A DNA stretch of 64,000 nucleotides from Burkholderiales bacterium (GCA_019635015.1 JAHCAG010000004.1:110549-174548); one strand, 5' to 3'; counted from the stretch's first letter, positions 28,564 through 38,220 are shown. Program-made: numbers and translations. The notes: a model not told the origin generated them from the sequence alone.

Positions 28564-29941
28564 CGCTGCGCGCCGGCGCGTCCCCGCCGATTGCGCAGAC
28601 GAATTCCTCGAACTTGCCGTTGGCCGGACGGGGCAGTTCGCCTTCGAAATACATGAAGCGCAGCACAAACGGATGCCCCAGCGCATCCCGGATCACCGTC
28701 GCGAGCCGTGTTTCCTCATCCGCCCTCAAGGCGCGATCGCAGACCAGACGAACCTCGATTTCTTCAAGGCTGCGCTGGATCAGCTGATACTGGCGCAGCG
28801 GCGCGATGTCGCGGAAACGGTGAAAACCGACCAGCGGCCAGTGCGTGCTGCCGTCGGGCAGTTTCACCATGTTGCGTTCGCGTCCCGCGACGCGGGCCAG
28901 CGTCGGCAGCGTGCGGCCGCAGGCGCAGGGCCCACCGACCGTCGCATGGTCACGCAGCTCGTAGCGGATCAGCGGCGTGGCGTGATTGTGCAGGCTGCTG
29001 ACGACGAGCCGCCCGGTCTCCCCCGGCGCGCAGGGTTTCCCCGCGGCATCAAGCACTTCGACCAGCACGCTTTCCGCCATCACGTGATAGAGCCCGCTGG
29101 CAGGACACTGCAGCGCGATGTAGCCCAGTTCCTGCGAGCTGTAGACATCCTCGATTCCGACGCCCAGGACAACGTGGCAGGTCGCCCGCAGCGCGGGCGA
29201 CACCGTCTCGCCCACGGTCAGCACCGCGCGCAGCGACGGCAGGCGTTCGTCCCGCTGCCCGAAATGATCGAGCAGCGCCGCGAGATTGTTCGGATAGGTC
29301 AGCAGATAACCGGGCGCATGCCGGCGGATCCAGTCGGCCTGCACGGCCACGTCCGCATCCAGCGTCAGCAGGGCCGCCGGTCCGGTCCCGCCCAGGGCCG
29401 CGGATGCCGGGCCCCAGTTCGCTGCCTCGACACCGTGCGGCGGATCGGCTGTGCCTGGCGCCACCGCCCGGATCGCCGCCAGCTTCAGCGCAGGATCACG
29501 CCCGTGCCAGGCATGATCACGCAGCGTGTTGGCCTGCCACAGCAGCCCATCAAGCATTGTTCGCAGGACAGTGACCGGCTCGCCGGTCGCGCCCGAGGTG
29601 CGGTTTTCGTGCTTGGCGCCGAACTGCGGCGGAACCGCCATGCTGCGCAGGCCATGGCCCGCATCCTGTATGTCGCGCCGGGTCAGCAGCGGCAGCGCCT
29701 GCAGCGCCACCGGTCCCGGCGGCAAGCCGCCGAAACGGTCGCGGTAGTAAGGCACCGTGCGCCGCGCATGGTCGATGACTGCGGACAACTGCAGCAACTG
29801 CTGACGCAACAGCTGCTCCGGTGCCAGGCGTTCGGTCTGCGCAAACTGTGACAGCAGCGACAGCAACTGCTCGCGATGGCTGTGCCCGGCGATCACCGGC
29901 CAGGCGACGCCCGCCAGCACCGCTGCCGGATCCGGACTCAT
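28535..29941 (-). CDS. PaaK/CapK-like adenylate-forming ligase
   Basis: 468 residues. The ATP-binding loop TSGATGEPVTV (about residue 115), YSSQELGYIALQCP, and a late RVAGRERNMVKLPDG motif identify the phenylacetate-CoA ligase-like branch of the ANL superfamily. There is no signal peptide. The substrate cannot be read from sequence: phenylacetate, another aryl acid or a cell-surface precursor are all possible. It overlaps the methyltransferase upstream by four bases (ATGA), so the two probably act together. Confidence 0.8.
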   Translation of the reverse strand: MSPDPAAVLAGVAWPVIAGHSHREQLLSLLSQFAQTERLAPEQLLRQQLLQLSAVIDHARRTVPYYRDRFGGLPPGPVALQALPLLTRRDIQDAGHGLRSMAVPPQFGAKHENRTSGATGEPVTVLRTMLDGLLWQANTLRDHAWHGRDPALKLAAIRAVAPGTADPPHGVEAANWGPASAALGGTGPAALLTLDADVAVQADWIRRHAPGYLLTYPNNLAALLDHFGQRDERLPSLRAVLTVGETVSPALRATCHVVLGVGIEDVYSSQELGYIALQCPASGLYHVMAESVLVEVLDAAGKPCAPGETGRLVVSSLHNHATPLIRYELRDHATVGGPCACGRTLPTLARVAGRERNMVKLPDGSTHWPLVGFHRFRDIAPLRQYQLIQRSLEEIEVRLVCDRALRADEETRLATVIRDALGHPFVLRFMYFEGELPRPANGKFEEFVCAIGGDAPARSVISGRQTLS

Positions 29942-30759
29942 TTCGGCCTCATGACCAGCGTCGGGCAGCGCGCGCCCAGCTCGTAATCCGGAATGCGGGT
30001 CGAGACGATTTCGAAGTCACCGGCAAGCGCGCGGGCCTCATCAAGCGTCGGAAACGTATAACAGGTATCGACGCCGCGGTAGTTGGAAATGGTGTTGACC
30101 ACCTCCTCGCGCCAGCCGAGTTGCGTGGCGAGCCGCGCCGGATCGGGAACGGCTTCCTGCCAGGCATTCCAGATGTCGCCCAGCCGCACGCCCTGCTCCA
30201 GGCTGCCGTGCAATGCCATCGCCAGCCGCCATTTGAAGACATGAAAATTGCCGATGCGTCCCTGCCACAGGTCATCGACCACGGCGCCCCGCGTTTCGGG
30301 CCGCTCCGGGCGGACGAAATAACGCATCAACAGCAATGCGCCGCCGGCGGCGACGCGGCGCAGTTCGGCGGAAAACGCGGCATAACGCGCCCGTCCGACC
30401 AGCAGGCTGTAGCAGCCATCACCAACCAGAATGTCCTGCGAAGCCGCCGCCAGCGGCAATGAGAGCCAGTTGCCGCAGACCGCGGCACCCGGCGCGCGCG
30501 GCCCCGGCCACACGCCGGCAATCATCGGCCTCGAATGATCAATGGCTGTCAGCCAGGTCCCCGGCGGCCACTGCATGGTGGCGATTTCCGGCGTCACGCC
30601 GCACAGCAGGGCCCGCGGGGATCCGGCGCCAGCGCGCTCCTGCCAGGTGCGCAACTCCGTCTCCAGCAAATGCACATCCCGGGCCGCCGGCCGCAGTGGT
30701 GGTCCGATCAGGCTCCATTGGCGCGCATGCTGGTTCCAGTGGTCAGGCTGTGCGCTCAT
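29938..30759 (-). CDS. Class I SAM-dependent methyltransferase
   Basis: 273 residues. The nucleotide-binding region is divergent: the usual glycine-rich motif I is replaced by ALLCGVTPE, followed by TAIDHSRPMI as the acidic loop and GDGCYSLL as motif II. This pattern is known from a set of uncharacterised methyltransferases. It lies 15 bp after polA and is coupled to the ligase gene. Substrate unknown. Confidence 0.75.
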   Translation of the reverse strand: MSAQPDHWNQHARQWSLIGPPLRPAARDVHLLETELRTWQERAGAGSPRALLCGVTPEIATMQWPPGTWLTAIDHSRPMIAGVWPGPRAPGAAVCGNWLSLPLAAASQDILVGDGCYSLLVGRARYAAFSAELRRVAAGGALLLMRYFVRPERPETRGAVVDDLWQGRIGNFHVFKWRLAMALHGSLEQGVRLGDIWNAWQEAVPDPARLATQLGWREEVVNTISNYRGVDTCYTFPTLDEARALAGDFEIVSTRIPDYELGARCPTLVMRPK

Positions 30760-30774
30760 GCGGGCATTGGGTCC

Positions 30775-33498
30775 CTAGTGTGCTTTATCCCAGTTGGGGC
30801 CGGCGCCGATTTCCACCAGCAGTGGCACCGCCAATTGGGCGACCCCGGCCATCAGCCGGGCCAGCCCGTCCTTGATGGTCCCGAGTTCGGCATCGGGTAC
30901 TTCCAGCACCAGTTCATCGTGCACCTGCATGATCAGCTTCGATTGCAGTTTTTCCCCGTCCAGCCACTGCTGCACGGCAATCATCGCCAGCTTGATCAGG
31001 TCGGCGGCCGTGCCCTGCATCGGCGCGTTGATCGCCGCGCGCTCGGCGCCCTGGCGGCGCGCGACGTTGCTGGCGCGGATTTCCGGCAGCCAAAGCCGGC
31101 GGCCGAATACGGTTTCGACATAACCCTGCTCGCGCGCCTGTTCGCGGGTGACCCGCATGTATTCGGCGACACCCGGATAACGCTGGAAATAGCGGTCCAT
31201 GTACTGCTGCGCCGCGGCGCGCTCGATGCCGAGCTGGCGCGCGAGCCCGAAGGCCGACATGCCGTAGATCAGGCCGAAGTTGATGACCTTGGCGTAACGC
31301 CGCTGCTCGCTGTCGACGGCGGCGAGGTCAACGCCGAAGATCTCCGCCGCGGTTGCACGGTGGATGTCCTCGCCGGCGGCGAAGGCCTTGAGCAGGCTTT
31401 CGTCCTTCGAGATGTGCGCCATGATGCGCAGTTCGATCTGCGAATAGTCCGCCGAGACGATCTGCGAACCGGGCGGCGCGATGAAAGCCTCGCGGATGCG
31501 CCGGCCTTCCGCGGTGCGGATGGGAATGTTCTGCAGGTTGGGATCGCTGCTCGCCAGCCGCCCGGTGACCGCGGTGGCCTGGCCGTAACTGGTGTGCACG
31601 CGTCCGGTCCTGCGGTTGACCATGCCCGGCAGCTTGTCGGTGTAGGTCGACTTCAGTTTCGCCAGCCCGCGGTATTCGAGGATCAGCTTCGGCAGCGGGT
31701 GGTCAAGCGCCAGTTCCGCCAGCGACTCCTCGTCGGTGGATGGCGCGCCGCCCGGTGTTTTCTTGACCGGCTTCAGGCCCTGCTTGTCGAACAGCACTTC
31801 CTGGATCTGTTTCGGCGAGCTGAGATTGAAGGGCTGCCCGACCTGTTCATGCGCGCGTTTCTCGATGTCGAGCATCTTGCCGCCGAATTCCGCCGACAGT
31901 TCGCCCAGCAGTTTCTCGTCGAGCAGCACGCCGTTGCATTCCATCGTGTACAGCACCTGCATCGCCGGCAGCTCGATGCCGGCATAGATGTGGTTCAGCC
32001 TGTCGTCGGCGGCAAGGCGCGGATGCAGCGCACGGTGCAGCTGCAGCGTGATGTCGGCATCCTCGGCCGCATAGTCGGCGGCACGCTCCACCGCCACTTG
32101 CTCGAAACCGATGCGTTTTGCCCCCGTCCCCGTAACTTCATCATAACTTATTGTTTTTATTGATAAAATTCTCTGCGCCATGGAATCCATGTCATGCCGC
32201 TGGTGGCTCTCCAGGACATAGGATTCAAGCAGCGTGTCGTGCGCCACACCGGCGACCTGCACGCCGCAGTTCGCGAACACATGCATGTCGTACTTGAAAT
32301 GCTGGCCGAGTTTGGCGCGCCGCGGATTCTCCAGCCAGGGCTTCAGCGCCGCCAGCACCTGATCGCGCGACAACTGCTCCGGTGCGCCGGCATACACATG
32401 GCCGACCGGTATGTACGCCGCCTGCCCCGGCTCCACCGCCAGCGAAATGCCGACCAGCTCCGCGGCCATCGGATCAAGGCTGGTGGTTTCGGTGTCGACC
32501 GCGGTGAGTTCCGCGGCCTCGATGCGTTGCAGCCATGTGTCCAGCGCCGCCTTGGTCAGCACCGTGTCGTAGTGCCGCGGGTAATCCGGTGCGGAGACCG
32601 GCTCCGGCACCGCTGCTGCTGCGGTCGGCGGTTCGCTCCCGGCCGCGGCATCCGCACCATCCAGCTCGCGGCGCCAGGTGCGGAACTCGAAACGGTCGAA
32701 CAGCGCCGCGAGCCTGGCCTTGTCCTGCTGCTGCGGCGCCAGATCCTGCAACTGCAGCGGCAAGGCGACATCGCACTTGATCGTGAGCAGGGCGCGCGCC
32801 TGCGGCAGCCAGGCCAGCGAATCGCGCAGGTTCTGTCCGACCGCGCCGCCGATATCGGGCGCATTCCTGACGATGTCGTCCAGCGTGCCGTACTGCGTCA
32901 GCCACTTCACCGCGGTCTTCGGACCGACCTTGGGCACGCCCGGCACGTTGTCGACGGCATCGCCGATCAGCGTCAGGTAATCGACCATGCGCTCCGGCGG
33001 TACTCCGAACTTCTGCGCAACGCCGGCGACGTCGAGTTTCTCGTTGGACATCGTGTTGACCAGCGTCACCTGCGGCGTCACCAGCTGGGTGATGTCCTTG
33101 TCGCCGGTGGAAATGACCACCCGCATGCCCGCCTCTTCTGCCTGGCGCGCCAGAGTGCCGATGACGTCGTCCGCCTCCACGCCCTCGACCTCGAGCAGCG
33201 GCCAGCCCATCGCGACGATCGCCTCCTTAAGCGGAGCGATCTGCACGGCCAGATCATCGGGCATCGCCGGCCGGTTGGCCTTGTACTCCGGATAAAGTTC
33301 ATCGCGGAAGGTCTTGCCCTTGGCATCGAACACGCAGGCGCTGTATTCCGCCGGCACATCCTTGTGCAGCCGGCGCAGCATGTTGAGCACGCCGTAGATG
33401 GCATTGGTCGGCTCGCCGCGGCTGCTGCGCAGATCCCTGATCGCATGAAAGGCCCGGTAAAGGTAGGAGGAACCGTCGACAAGGAGCAGGGTTTTCAT
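30775..33498 (-). CDS. polA: DNA polymerase I
   Basis: 907 residues with all three domains. The 5'-3' exonuclease starts MKTLLLVDGSSYLYRAFHA. The 3'-5' exonuclease keeps its acidic residues (AVDTETTSLD, about residue 345). Polymerase motif A is DYSQIELRIMAHIS, B is RRYAKVINFGLIYG and C is VHDELVLEV. It fills gaps and removes RNA primers. Codons for residues about 443-461 (32116-32172) are strikingly AT-rich compared with the rest, although the protein sequence stays normal. Confidence 0.97.
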   Translation of the reverse strand: MKTLLLVDGSSYLYRAFHAIRDLRSSRGEPTNAIYGVLNMLRRLHKDVPAEYSACVFDAKGKTFRDELYPEYKANRPAMPDDLAVQIAPLKEAIVAMGWPLLEVEGVEADDVIGTLARQAEEAGMRVVISTGDKDITQLVTPQVTLVNTMSNEKLDVAGVAQKFGVPPERMVDYLTLIGDAVDNVPGVPKVGPKTAVKWLTQYGTLDDIVRNAPDIGGAVGQNLRDSLAWLPQARALLTIKCDVALPLQLQDLAPQQQDKARLAALFDRFEFRTWRRELDGADAAAGSEPPTAAAAVPEPVSAPDYPRHYDTVLTKAALDTWLQRIEAAELTAVDTETTSLDPMAAELVGISLAVEPGQAAYIPVGHVYAGAPEQLSRDQVLAALKPWLENPRRAKLGQHFKYDMHVFANCGVQVAGVAHDTLLESYVLESHQRHDMDSMAQRILSIKTISYDEVTGTGAKRIGFEQVAVERAADYAAEDADITLQLHRALHPRLAADDRLNHIYAGIELPAMQVLYTMECNGVLLDEKLLGELSAEFGGKMLDIEKRAHEQVGQPFNLSSPKQIQEVLFDKQGLKPVKKTPGGAPSTDEESLAELALDHPLPKLILEYRGLAKLKSTYTDKLPGMVNRRTGRVHTSYGQATAVTGRLASSDPNLQNIPIRTAEGRRIREAFIAPPGSQIVSADYSQIELRIMAHISKDESLLKAFAAGEDIHRATAAEIFGVDLAAVDSEQRRYAKVINFGLIYGMSAFGLARQLGIERAAAQQYMDRYFQRYPGVAEYMRVTREQAREQGYVETVFGRRLWLPEIRASNVARRQGAERAAINAPMQGTAADLIKLAMIAVQQWLDGEKLQSKLIMQVHDELVLEVPDAELGTIKDGLARLMAGVAQLAVPLLVEIGAGPNWDKAH

Positions 33499-33672
33499 GC
33501 GGAGGCCATGCAGCGTGGATGAAAAAAGCGGTTACGGCAACGATGGGCCGCACGACGCCGGGATTGGCGGGGATTATCGCAGAGTTGCCGCGCCGTCCGC
33601 CGGTCGCCGGCCCCTGATTACCTTTCAAAAACACGTCAAAAACCGGATAATGGCCGCTACCGGAGCCCCCAC

Positions 33673-34017
33673 ATGCGACACATCCTGCAACGCTTCCTGA
33701 TCGCCGCCGCGCTGGCCGCAGTGCTGCCTGCCGCCGCGCAGGACAAATCAAAGGCCCAGCCGATACCCGAGCCGCCACCGCCGCCGCGCGGTTTCGAGCT
33801 CGACCCGACGCTGGAACCGCAGGTCACCATCCGCAAGCAGGGCGAGGATACCGTCGAGGAGTACCGCGTCGGCGGCAAGCTCTACATGCTGAAGGTCACG
33901 CCGCCCGGCGGCCGGCCCTATTACATGATCGACGAGCGCGGCGACGGCAAGTTCGCGCGCCAGGAAGCCCATGACAGCGGGATCCGGCCGCCGATGTGGG
34001 TGATCCACCAGTTCTAG
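33673..34017 (+). CDS. DUF2782 family exported protein
   Basis: 114 residues. A signal peptide (about 1-22, ending AAAQ) is followed by a Pro-rich stretch and the conserved core QVTIRKQGEDTVEEYRVGGK, LYMLKVTPPGG and YYMIDERGDG, which is DUF2782. Function unknown. It is usually found divergent from polA, as here. The 174-bp gap contains a possible -10 (GATAAT near 33647), but no clear -35. Confidence 0.85.
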   Translation: MRHILQRFLIAAALAAVLPAAAQDKSKAQPIPEPPPPPRGFELDPTLEPQVTIRKQGEDTVEEYRVGGKLYMLKVTPPGGRPYYMIDERGDGKFARQEAHDSGIRPPMWVIHQF

Positions 34018-34072
34018 GATCACCGCCGGCACATCGAGGGAGACCGGGAGCAGACGCGGCAAGTGGCAAGGA

Positions 34073-34175
34073 GTGAGCAGTAAGCAGTGAGCGGTGAACT
34101 GCAAACACCCCTTGCCCACGATTTCCCGCTTACAGCTCACTCCTTACTGCTCACCGTTCACTGTTCACGATTCAC
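34073..34175. repeat. GTGAGCA-type hairpin element in front of thrB
   Basis: The left arm (34073-34100) consists of four imperfect 7-mers of the form GTGAGCA. The right arm (34134-34175) has six similar units in reverse complement (CTCACTC, TTACTGC, TCACCGT, TCACTGT, TCACGAT, TCAC). They are separated by 33 nt. The right arm ends 4 bp before the thrB start codon, where a ribosome binding site would be expected. Confidence 0.85.
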
Positions 34176-34179
34176 CATC

Positions 34180-35130
34180 ATGTCCGTTTTCACCACCGTC
34201 AGCGCCGTCGAACTGCGCCGCTGGCTGCAGGATTACGACGTCGGCGAACTCGCCGACCTGCAGGGCATTTCTGCCGGCATCGAGAACACCAACTATTTCG
34301 TCACCACCAGCGGCGGCCGCTACGTGCTGACGCTGTTCGAAAAGCTCACCGCGCAGGAACTGCCGTTCTACCTGAACCTGATGGCCCACCTCGCCGAACG
34401 CGGCGTGCCCAGCGCGCATCCTGTTGCCAGCCGCGCCGGCAATTACCTCGGCAGCCTCAACGGCAAGCCGGCGGCGCTGGTGGCGCGGCTCGAAGGCGCC
34501 GACGTGGCGGCGCCAACGGCCGGCCAGTGCGCAGCCATCGGCGCCGTGCTGGCGCGGCTGCACCTCGCCGGACAGTCCTATCCAGCGACCATGGACAATC
34601 CGCGCGGACCGAAATGGTGGAAGGGCGTGCTGCCGGAGATCCTGCCCTTTCTGCCGCAAAACGAGGCGGCGCTGCTGCAGGAGGAAATCCGTTTCCAGTC
34701 GCTGTACCGCTTCTCCGATCTGCCGCGCGGCGCAATCCACGCCGACCTGTTCCGCGACAATGTCCTCTTCGCCGGTGACCGCGTCGCCGGCGTCATCGAC
34801 TTCTACTTCGCCTGCACCGACGTGCTGCTCTATGACGTGGCCATCGCCGTCAACGACTGGTGCATTGATGCGGACGGCGCGCTGGACGCGGCGCGCAGCC
34901 GTGCCTTCCTCGACGCCTACGCCGCGGTGCGTCCCTGGACGCCGATCGAGCGCGGCGCCTGGCCGGTGATGCTGCGTGCAGGTGCCCTCCGCTTCTGGGT
35001 TTCGCGGCTCTACGATTTCCACCTGCCGCGCCCGGGAGAGCTGACCCATGCCAAGGATCCGGGGCATTTCCGGCGCATCCTCGAACTGCGCATCCGCGAC
35101 GAACACGCGCTGCCGGGCCTGGCCGGCTGA
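34180..35130 (+). CDS. thrB: Homoserine kinase type II (ThrB, aminoglycoside-phosphotransferase fold)
   Basis: 316 residues beginning MSVFTTVSAVELRRWL. The APH-type catalytic loop is IHADLFRDNVLF (about residue 186) followed by VAGVIDFYFA. GIENTNYFVTT near residue 30 is the nucleotide-binding part. It phosphorylates homoserine in threonine synthesis. An upstream in-frame Met would place repeat DNA in the protein, so the ATG at 34180 is preferred. No ribosome binding site is visible because the repeat abuts the start. Confidence 0.93.
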   Translation: MSVFTTVSAVELRRWLQDYDVGELADLQGISAGIENTNYFVTTSGGRYVLTLFEKLTAQELPFYLNLMAHLAERGVPSAHPVASRAGNYLGSLNGKPAALVARLEGADVAAPTAGQCAAIGAVLARLHLAGQSYPATMDNPRGPKWWKGVLPEILPFLPQNEAALLQEEIRFQSLYRFSDLPRGAIHADLFRDNVLFAGDRVAGVIDFYFACTDVLLYDVAIAVNDWCIDADGALDAARSRAFLDAYAAVRPWTPIERGAWPVMLRAGALRFWVSRLYDFHLPRPGELTHAKDPGHFRRILELRIRDEHALPGLAG

Positions 35131-35176
35131 ACGGCGCGCCGGCCGCGCCTATAATCATTGCGGGAGGACGCAACAT

Positions 35177-35941
35177 ATGCAGACCAGCGAATTGCAGATC
35201 AACACCGTGGCAGCCGGCAGGGGCTGGGAGTGGATCGTCGAGGGATTCCGGATTTTCCGCAAGCAGCCGCTGACCTGGATCGCGCTGCTGGTGGTGATGG
35301 CGGTCGTCTGGTTTGCCGCCGTGATGCTGCCGGTGATCGGCGCGCTGGCGGTCAACCTGCTGTCACCGGTGTTTTTTGCCGGCCTGATGATGGCCTGCCG
35401 CAGCACCGATGAAGACGACGAGCCGGAAATCGCCCAGCTGTTTGCCGCCTTCAAAACCCACGTCAATCCGTTGATCACCGTCGGCGGCGTCTACCTGGTC
35501 GGCAACATCGTCGCCGTCGCCGTGATGTTCGGCATCGCCGGCGGCCCGGCAATGGAGGCGCTGCTCGGCAAATCCGCCGGCGACATCGAAGCGATGCGCG
35601 CCGCGCTGCGCAGCCTGCTCACCGGGGTCGCCATCGGCATGGCGGTCTTCCTGCCGGTGCTGATGGCGGTGTGGTTCGCGCCGCTGCTGATCGTGTTCCG
35701 CGACATGCCGCCACTGGTGGCGATGCAGACCTCGCTCTCCGCCTGCTGGCGCAACAGCCTGCCGTTCCTGGTCTACGGCGTGTTCTCGTTCCTGCTGATC
35801 GTGCTCGCCTCGATACCGCTGATGCTCGGCCTCATTCTGCTGCTGCCGGTGCTGGTATGTTCGATCTACGCCAGTTACAAGGATATTTTCCCGCCGGCAG
35901 CCGCCGCAGCGCCGGAGATGGCGGACAACGATCTGCTGTAG
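35177..35941 (+). CDS. BPSS1780 family membrane protein
   Basis: 254 residues from the ATG at 35177, preceded by GGGAGG. There are about five to six membrane helices (near 27-75, 108-130, 155-185 and 200-240). GRGWEWIVEGFRIFRKQP at the start is typical of this betaproteobacterial family. Function unknown. A TATAAT at 35150-35155 may be its -10 box. It follows thrB by 46 bp. Confidence 0.8.
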   Translation: MQTSELQINTVAAGRGWEWIVEGFRIFRKQPLTWIALLVVMAVVWFAAVMLPVIGALAVNLLSPVFFAGLMMACRSTDEDDEPEIAQLFAAFKTHVNPLITVGGVYLVGNIVAVAVMFGIAGGPAMEALLGKSAGDIEAMRAALRSLLTGVAIGMAVFLPVLMAVWFAPLLIVFRDMPPLVAMQTSLSACWRNSLPFLVYGVFSFLLIVLASIPLMLGLILLLPVLVCSIYASYKDIFPPAAAAAPEMADNDLL

Positions 35942-35960
35942 GGCGGCGAAGTCCCAGCGT

Positions 35961-38168
35961 TCAGGCCGCGGTCAGCCTGGCGTATTCCAGCATCAGCCAT
36001 TTCAGGCCGCCATCCCGGAAATTCACCTGCACCCGCGCATCGGCGCCGCCGCCCTCGGCGTTGACGATGACGCCGGCCCCGAACTTGGCGTGGGTCACCG
36101 CCTGGCCGATGCGCCAGGGAAAATCGCGCGGGAGCGCCGACGGCGCCGTCGGCACGGCACGCGCTGCGCCGCGCCCCGCGCCGTACGAGGGTGACAGCTG
36201 CCGGGCATGTCCCGGCGCCTGCCGCACATGGTTCACCCGGCTCAACAGCGCTTCCGGCAATTCCTGGAAAAACCGCGACGGCACGTTGTAGCGCGTCTGG
36301 CCGTGCAGCATCCGGCTTTGCGCCAACAACAGATAAAGCCGGCGCCGCGCCCGCGTCAGCGCGACATACATCAGCCGCCGCTCTTCTTCCACGCCGTCAC
36401 CCTCGGTCATGCTGTTCTCGTGCGGGAACAGCCCCTCCTCCAGCCCGGTGATGAACACCGCGTGGAATTCGAGGCCCTTGGCCGAGTGCACGGTCATCAG
36501 CTGCAGGGCATCGGCACCCGCCGCCGCCTGGTGCTCGCCGGCCTCGAGCGCGGCATGGGCGAGGAATGCCGTGAGTTCATCCATCTCTTCGGCCGGGGCG
36601 CCCTCGGCCGGGAGCTGCGTCGCGCGTTCGTCAACGAACACCGCTGCAGCATTGACCAGCTCATCAAGGTTCTCGATGCGGTCGGCGCCTTCCTTCTCGT
36701 TGCGGTAATGCGCTTTCAGGCCGCTGTGCTCGATCACATGTTCAATCACCTCCGGCAGCGGCAGCCCGGCGGTGGCGTTGCGCATGGTCTCGATCAGCTT
36801 CACGAATGCAGCAATGCTCGAAGCGGCCTTGCCCGACAGCGTATTCGCACAGGCAGACGCCCACAGGCTCATGCCGGCTTCCCGCGCCATGCCCTGCAGC
36901 TGCTCGAGGCTGCGGTTGCCGATGCCGCGGGTCGGGAAATTGATGATCCGCAACAGCGCGCCATCATCCTCCTGGTTGGCGACCAGGCGCAGGTAGGCCA
37001 GCGCATGCTTGATTTCCTGGCGCTCGAAAAAGCGCAGACCGCCGTAGACCCGGTACGGCATGCCGGCGGTGAACAGCGCGTGTTCGATCACCCGCGACTG
37101 CGCGTTGGAGCGGTAGAGGACCGCGATGTCGGCCAGCTGCGCCCCTCCGGCGCGCAGCTGGCGCACCTCGTCGACGACATAGGCCGCCTCCTCGAAATCG
37201 GTGACCGCCTCGAACACCCGCAGCGGCTCGCCCTTGCTGTCGGCGGTCCACAGGCTTTTGCCGAGGCGCTTGCGGTTGTGCCCGATCAGCGCATTGGCGG
37301 CATCGAGGATATTGCCGTGTGAGCGGTAGTTCTGCTCGAGCTTGATGACCTTCTCGATGTGGAAGTCGCGCTGCAGGTCCTGCATGTTGGCGGTGGAGGC
37401 GCCGCGCCAGCCGTAGATCGACTGGTCGTCGTCGCCGACCGCGAAGATCGCGTTGTGCTGGCCGGCCAGCAGCTGCAGCCAGCGGTACTGCAGGCGGTTG
37501 GTATCCTGGAATTCGTCAACCAGGATATGGTGGAAACGCCCCGCGTAATGTTCACGCAGCGACTCGTTGCGTGCCAGCAGCTCGTAGGAGCGCAGCAGCA
37601 GCTCGGCGAAGTCGACGACGCCCTCGCGCTGGCACTGGCGGTCGTACTCGGCGTAGAACTCGACCATGCGCCGCGAAAAATCGTCGTAGGGCTCGACCTT
37701 GTCGGCGCGTTTGCCCTCTTCCTTCTGCGCGGCGATGAACCACTGTGCCTGGCGCGGCGGATAACGCTCTTCATCGACATGCAGCGCCTTCATCAGGCGC
37801 TTCACCAGCGCCAGCTGGTCCTGGGTGTCGAGAATCTGGAACAGCTGCGGCAGGCCGGCCTCGCGGTAATGCGCGCGCAGCATGCGGTTGCACAGGCCGT
37901 GGAAGGTGCCGACCCACATGCCGCGGGTGTTGATCGGCAGCATCGCCGTCAACCGCGTCAGCATTTCCTTTGCCGCCTTGTTGGTGAAGGTCACCGCCAG
38001 CAGGCTCATCGGGCTGATCTGGCCGGTCTGGATCAGCCAGGCCATGCGCGTGGTCAGCACGCGGGTCTTGCCGCTGCCGGCGCCGGCGAGGATCAGCGCC
38101 GACTGCTGCGGCAGTGTCACGGCTTCGAGTTGCTCGTCGTTGAGGCCGGAAAGAAAGGAAGGTGTCAT
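35961..38168 (-). CDS. uvrD: DNA helicase II UvrD
   Basis: 735 residues, superfamily 1A. Motif I is AGAGSGKTRVL (about residue 29), motif Ia TFTNKAAKEM, motif II VDEFQDTN, motif III GDDDQSIYGWRGA, motif IV NYRSHGNIL, motif V HSAKGLEF and motif VI VALTRARRRLYLL. It unwinds DNA in nucleotide excision and mismatch repair. It is slightly longer at the C-terminus than the motor core, with the usual UvrD tail (VTHAKFGAGVIV). Confidence 0.96.
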   Translation of the reverse strand: MTPSFLSGLNDEQLEAVTLPQQSALILAGAGSGKTRVLTTRMAWLIQTGQISPMSLLAVTFTNKAAKEMLTRLTAMLPINTRGMWVGTFHGLCNRMLRAHYREAGLPQLFQILDTQDQLALVKRLMKALHVDEERYPPRQAQWFIAAQKEEGKRADKVEPYDDFSRRMVEFYAEYDRQCQREGVVDFAELLLRSYELLARNESLREHYAGRFHHILVDEFQDTNRLQYRWLQLLAGQHNAIFAVGDDDQSIYGWRGASTANMQDLQRDFHIEKVIKLEQNYRSHGNILDAANALIGHNRKRLGKSLWTADSKGEPLRVFEAVTDFEEAAYVVDEVRQLRAGGAQLADIAVLYRSNAQSRVIEHALFTAGMPYRVYGGLRFFERQEIKHALAYLRLVANQEDDGALLRIINFPTRGIGNRSLEQLQGMAREAGMSLWASACANTLSGKAASSIAAFVKLIETMRNATAGLPLPEVIEHVIEHSGLKAHYRNEKEGADRIENLDELVNAAAVFVDERATQLPAEGAPAEEMDELTAFLAHAALEAGEHQAAAGADALQLMTVHSAKGLEFHAVFITGLEEGLFPHENSMTEGDGVEEERRLMYVALTRARRRLYLLLAQSRMLHGQTRYNVPSRFFQELPEALLSRVNHVRQAPGHARQLSPSYGAGRGAARAVPTAPSALPRDFPWRIGQAVTHAKFGAGVIVNAEGGGADARVQVNFRDGGLKWLMLEYARLTAA

Positions 38169-38220
38169 TGCGCGATGCTGTATGGACAGCCCGGATTATA
38201 CGCGGCGACCCCGCGCGCCC

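Noticed and set aside
32144..32159. 16-base match between the polA patch and the lpdA upstream region as a dispersed repeat
   Set aside because: One 16-mer pair is about what chance allows in 64 kb, and the two contexts differ. It was kept only as a note.
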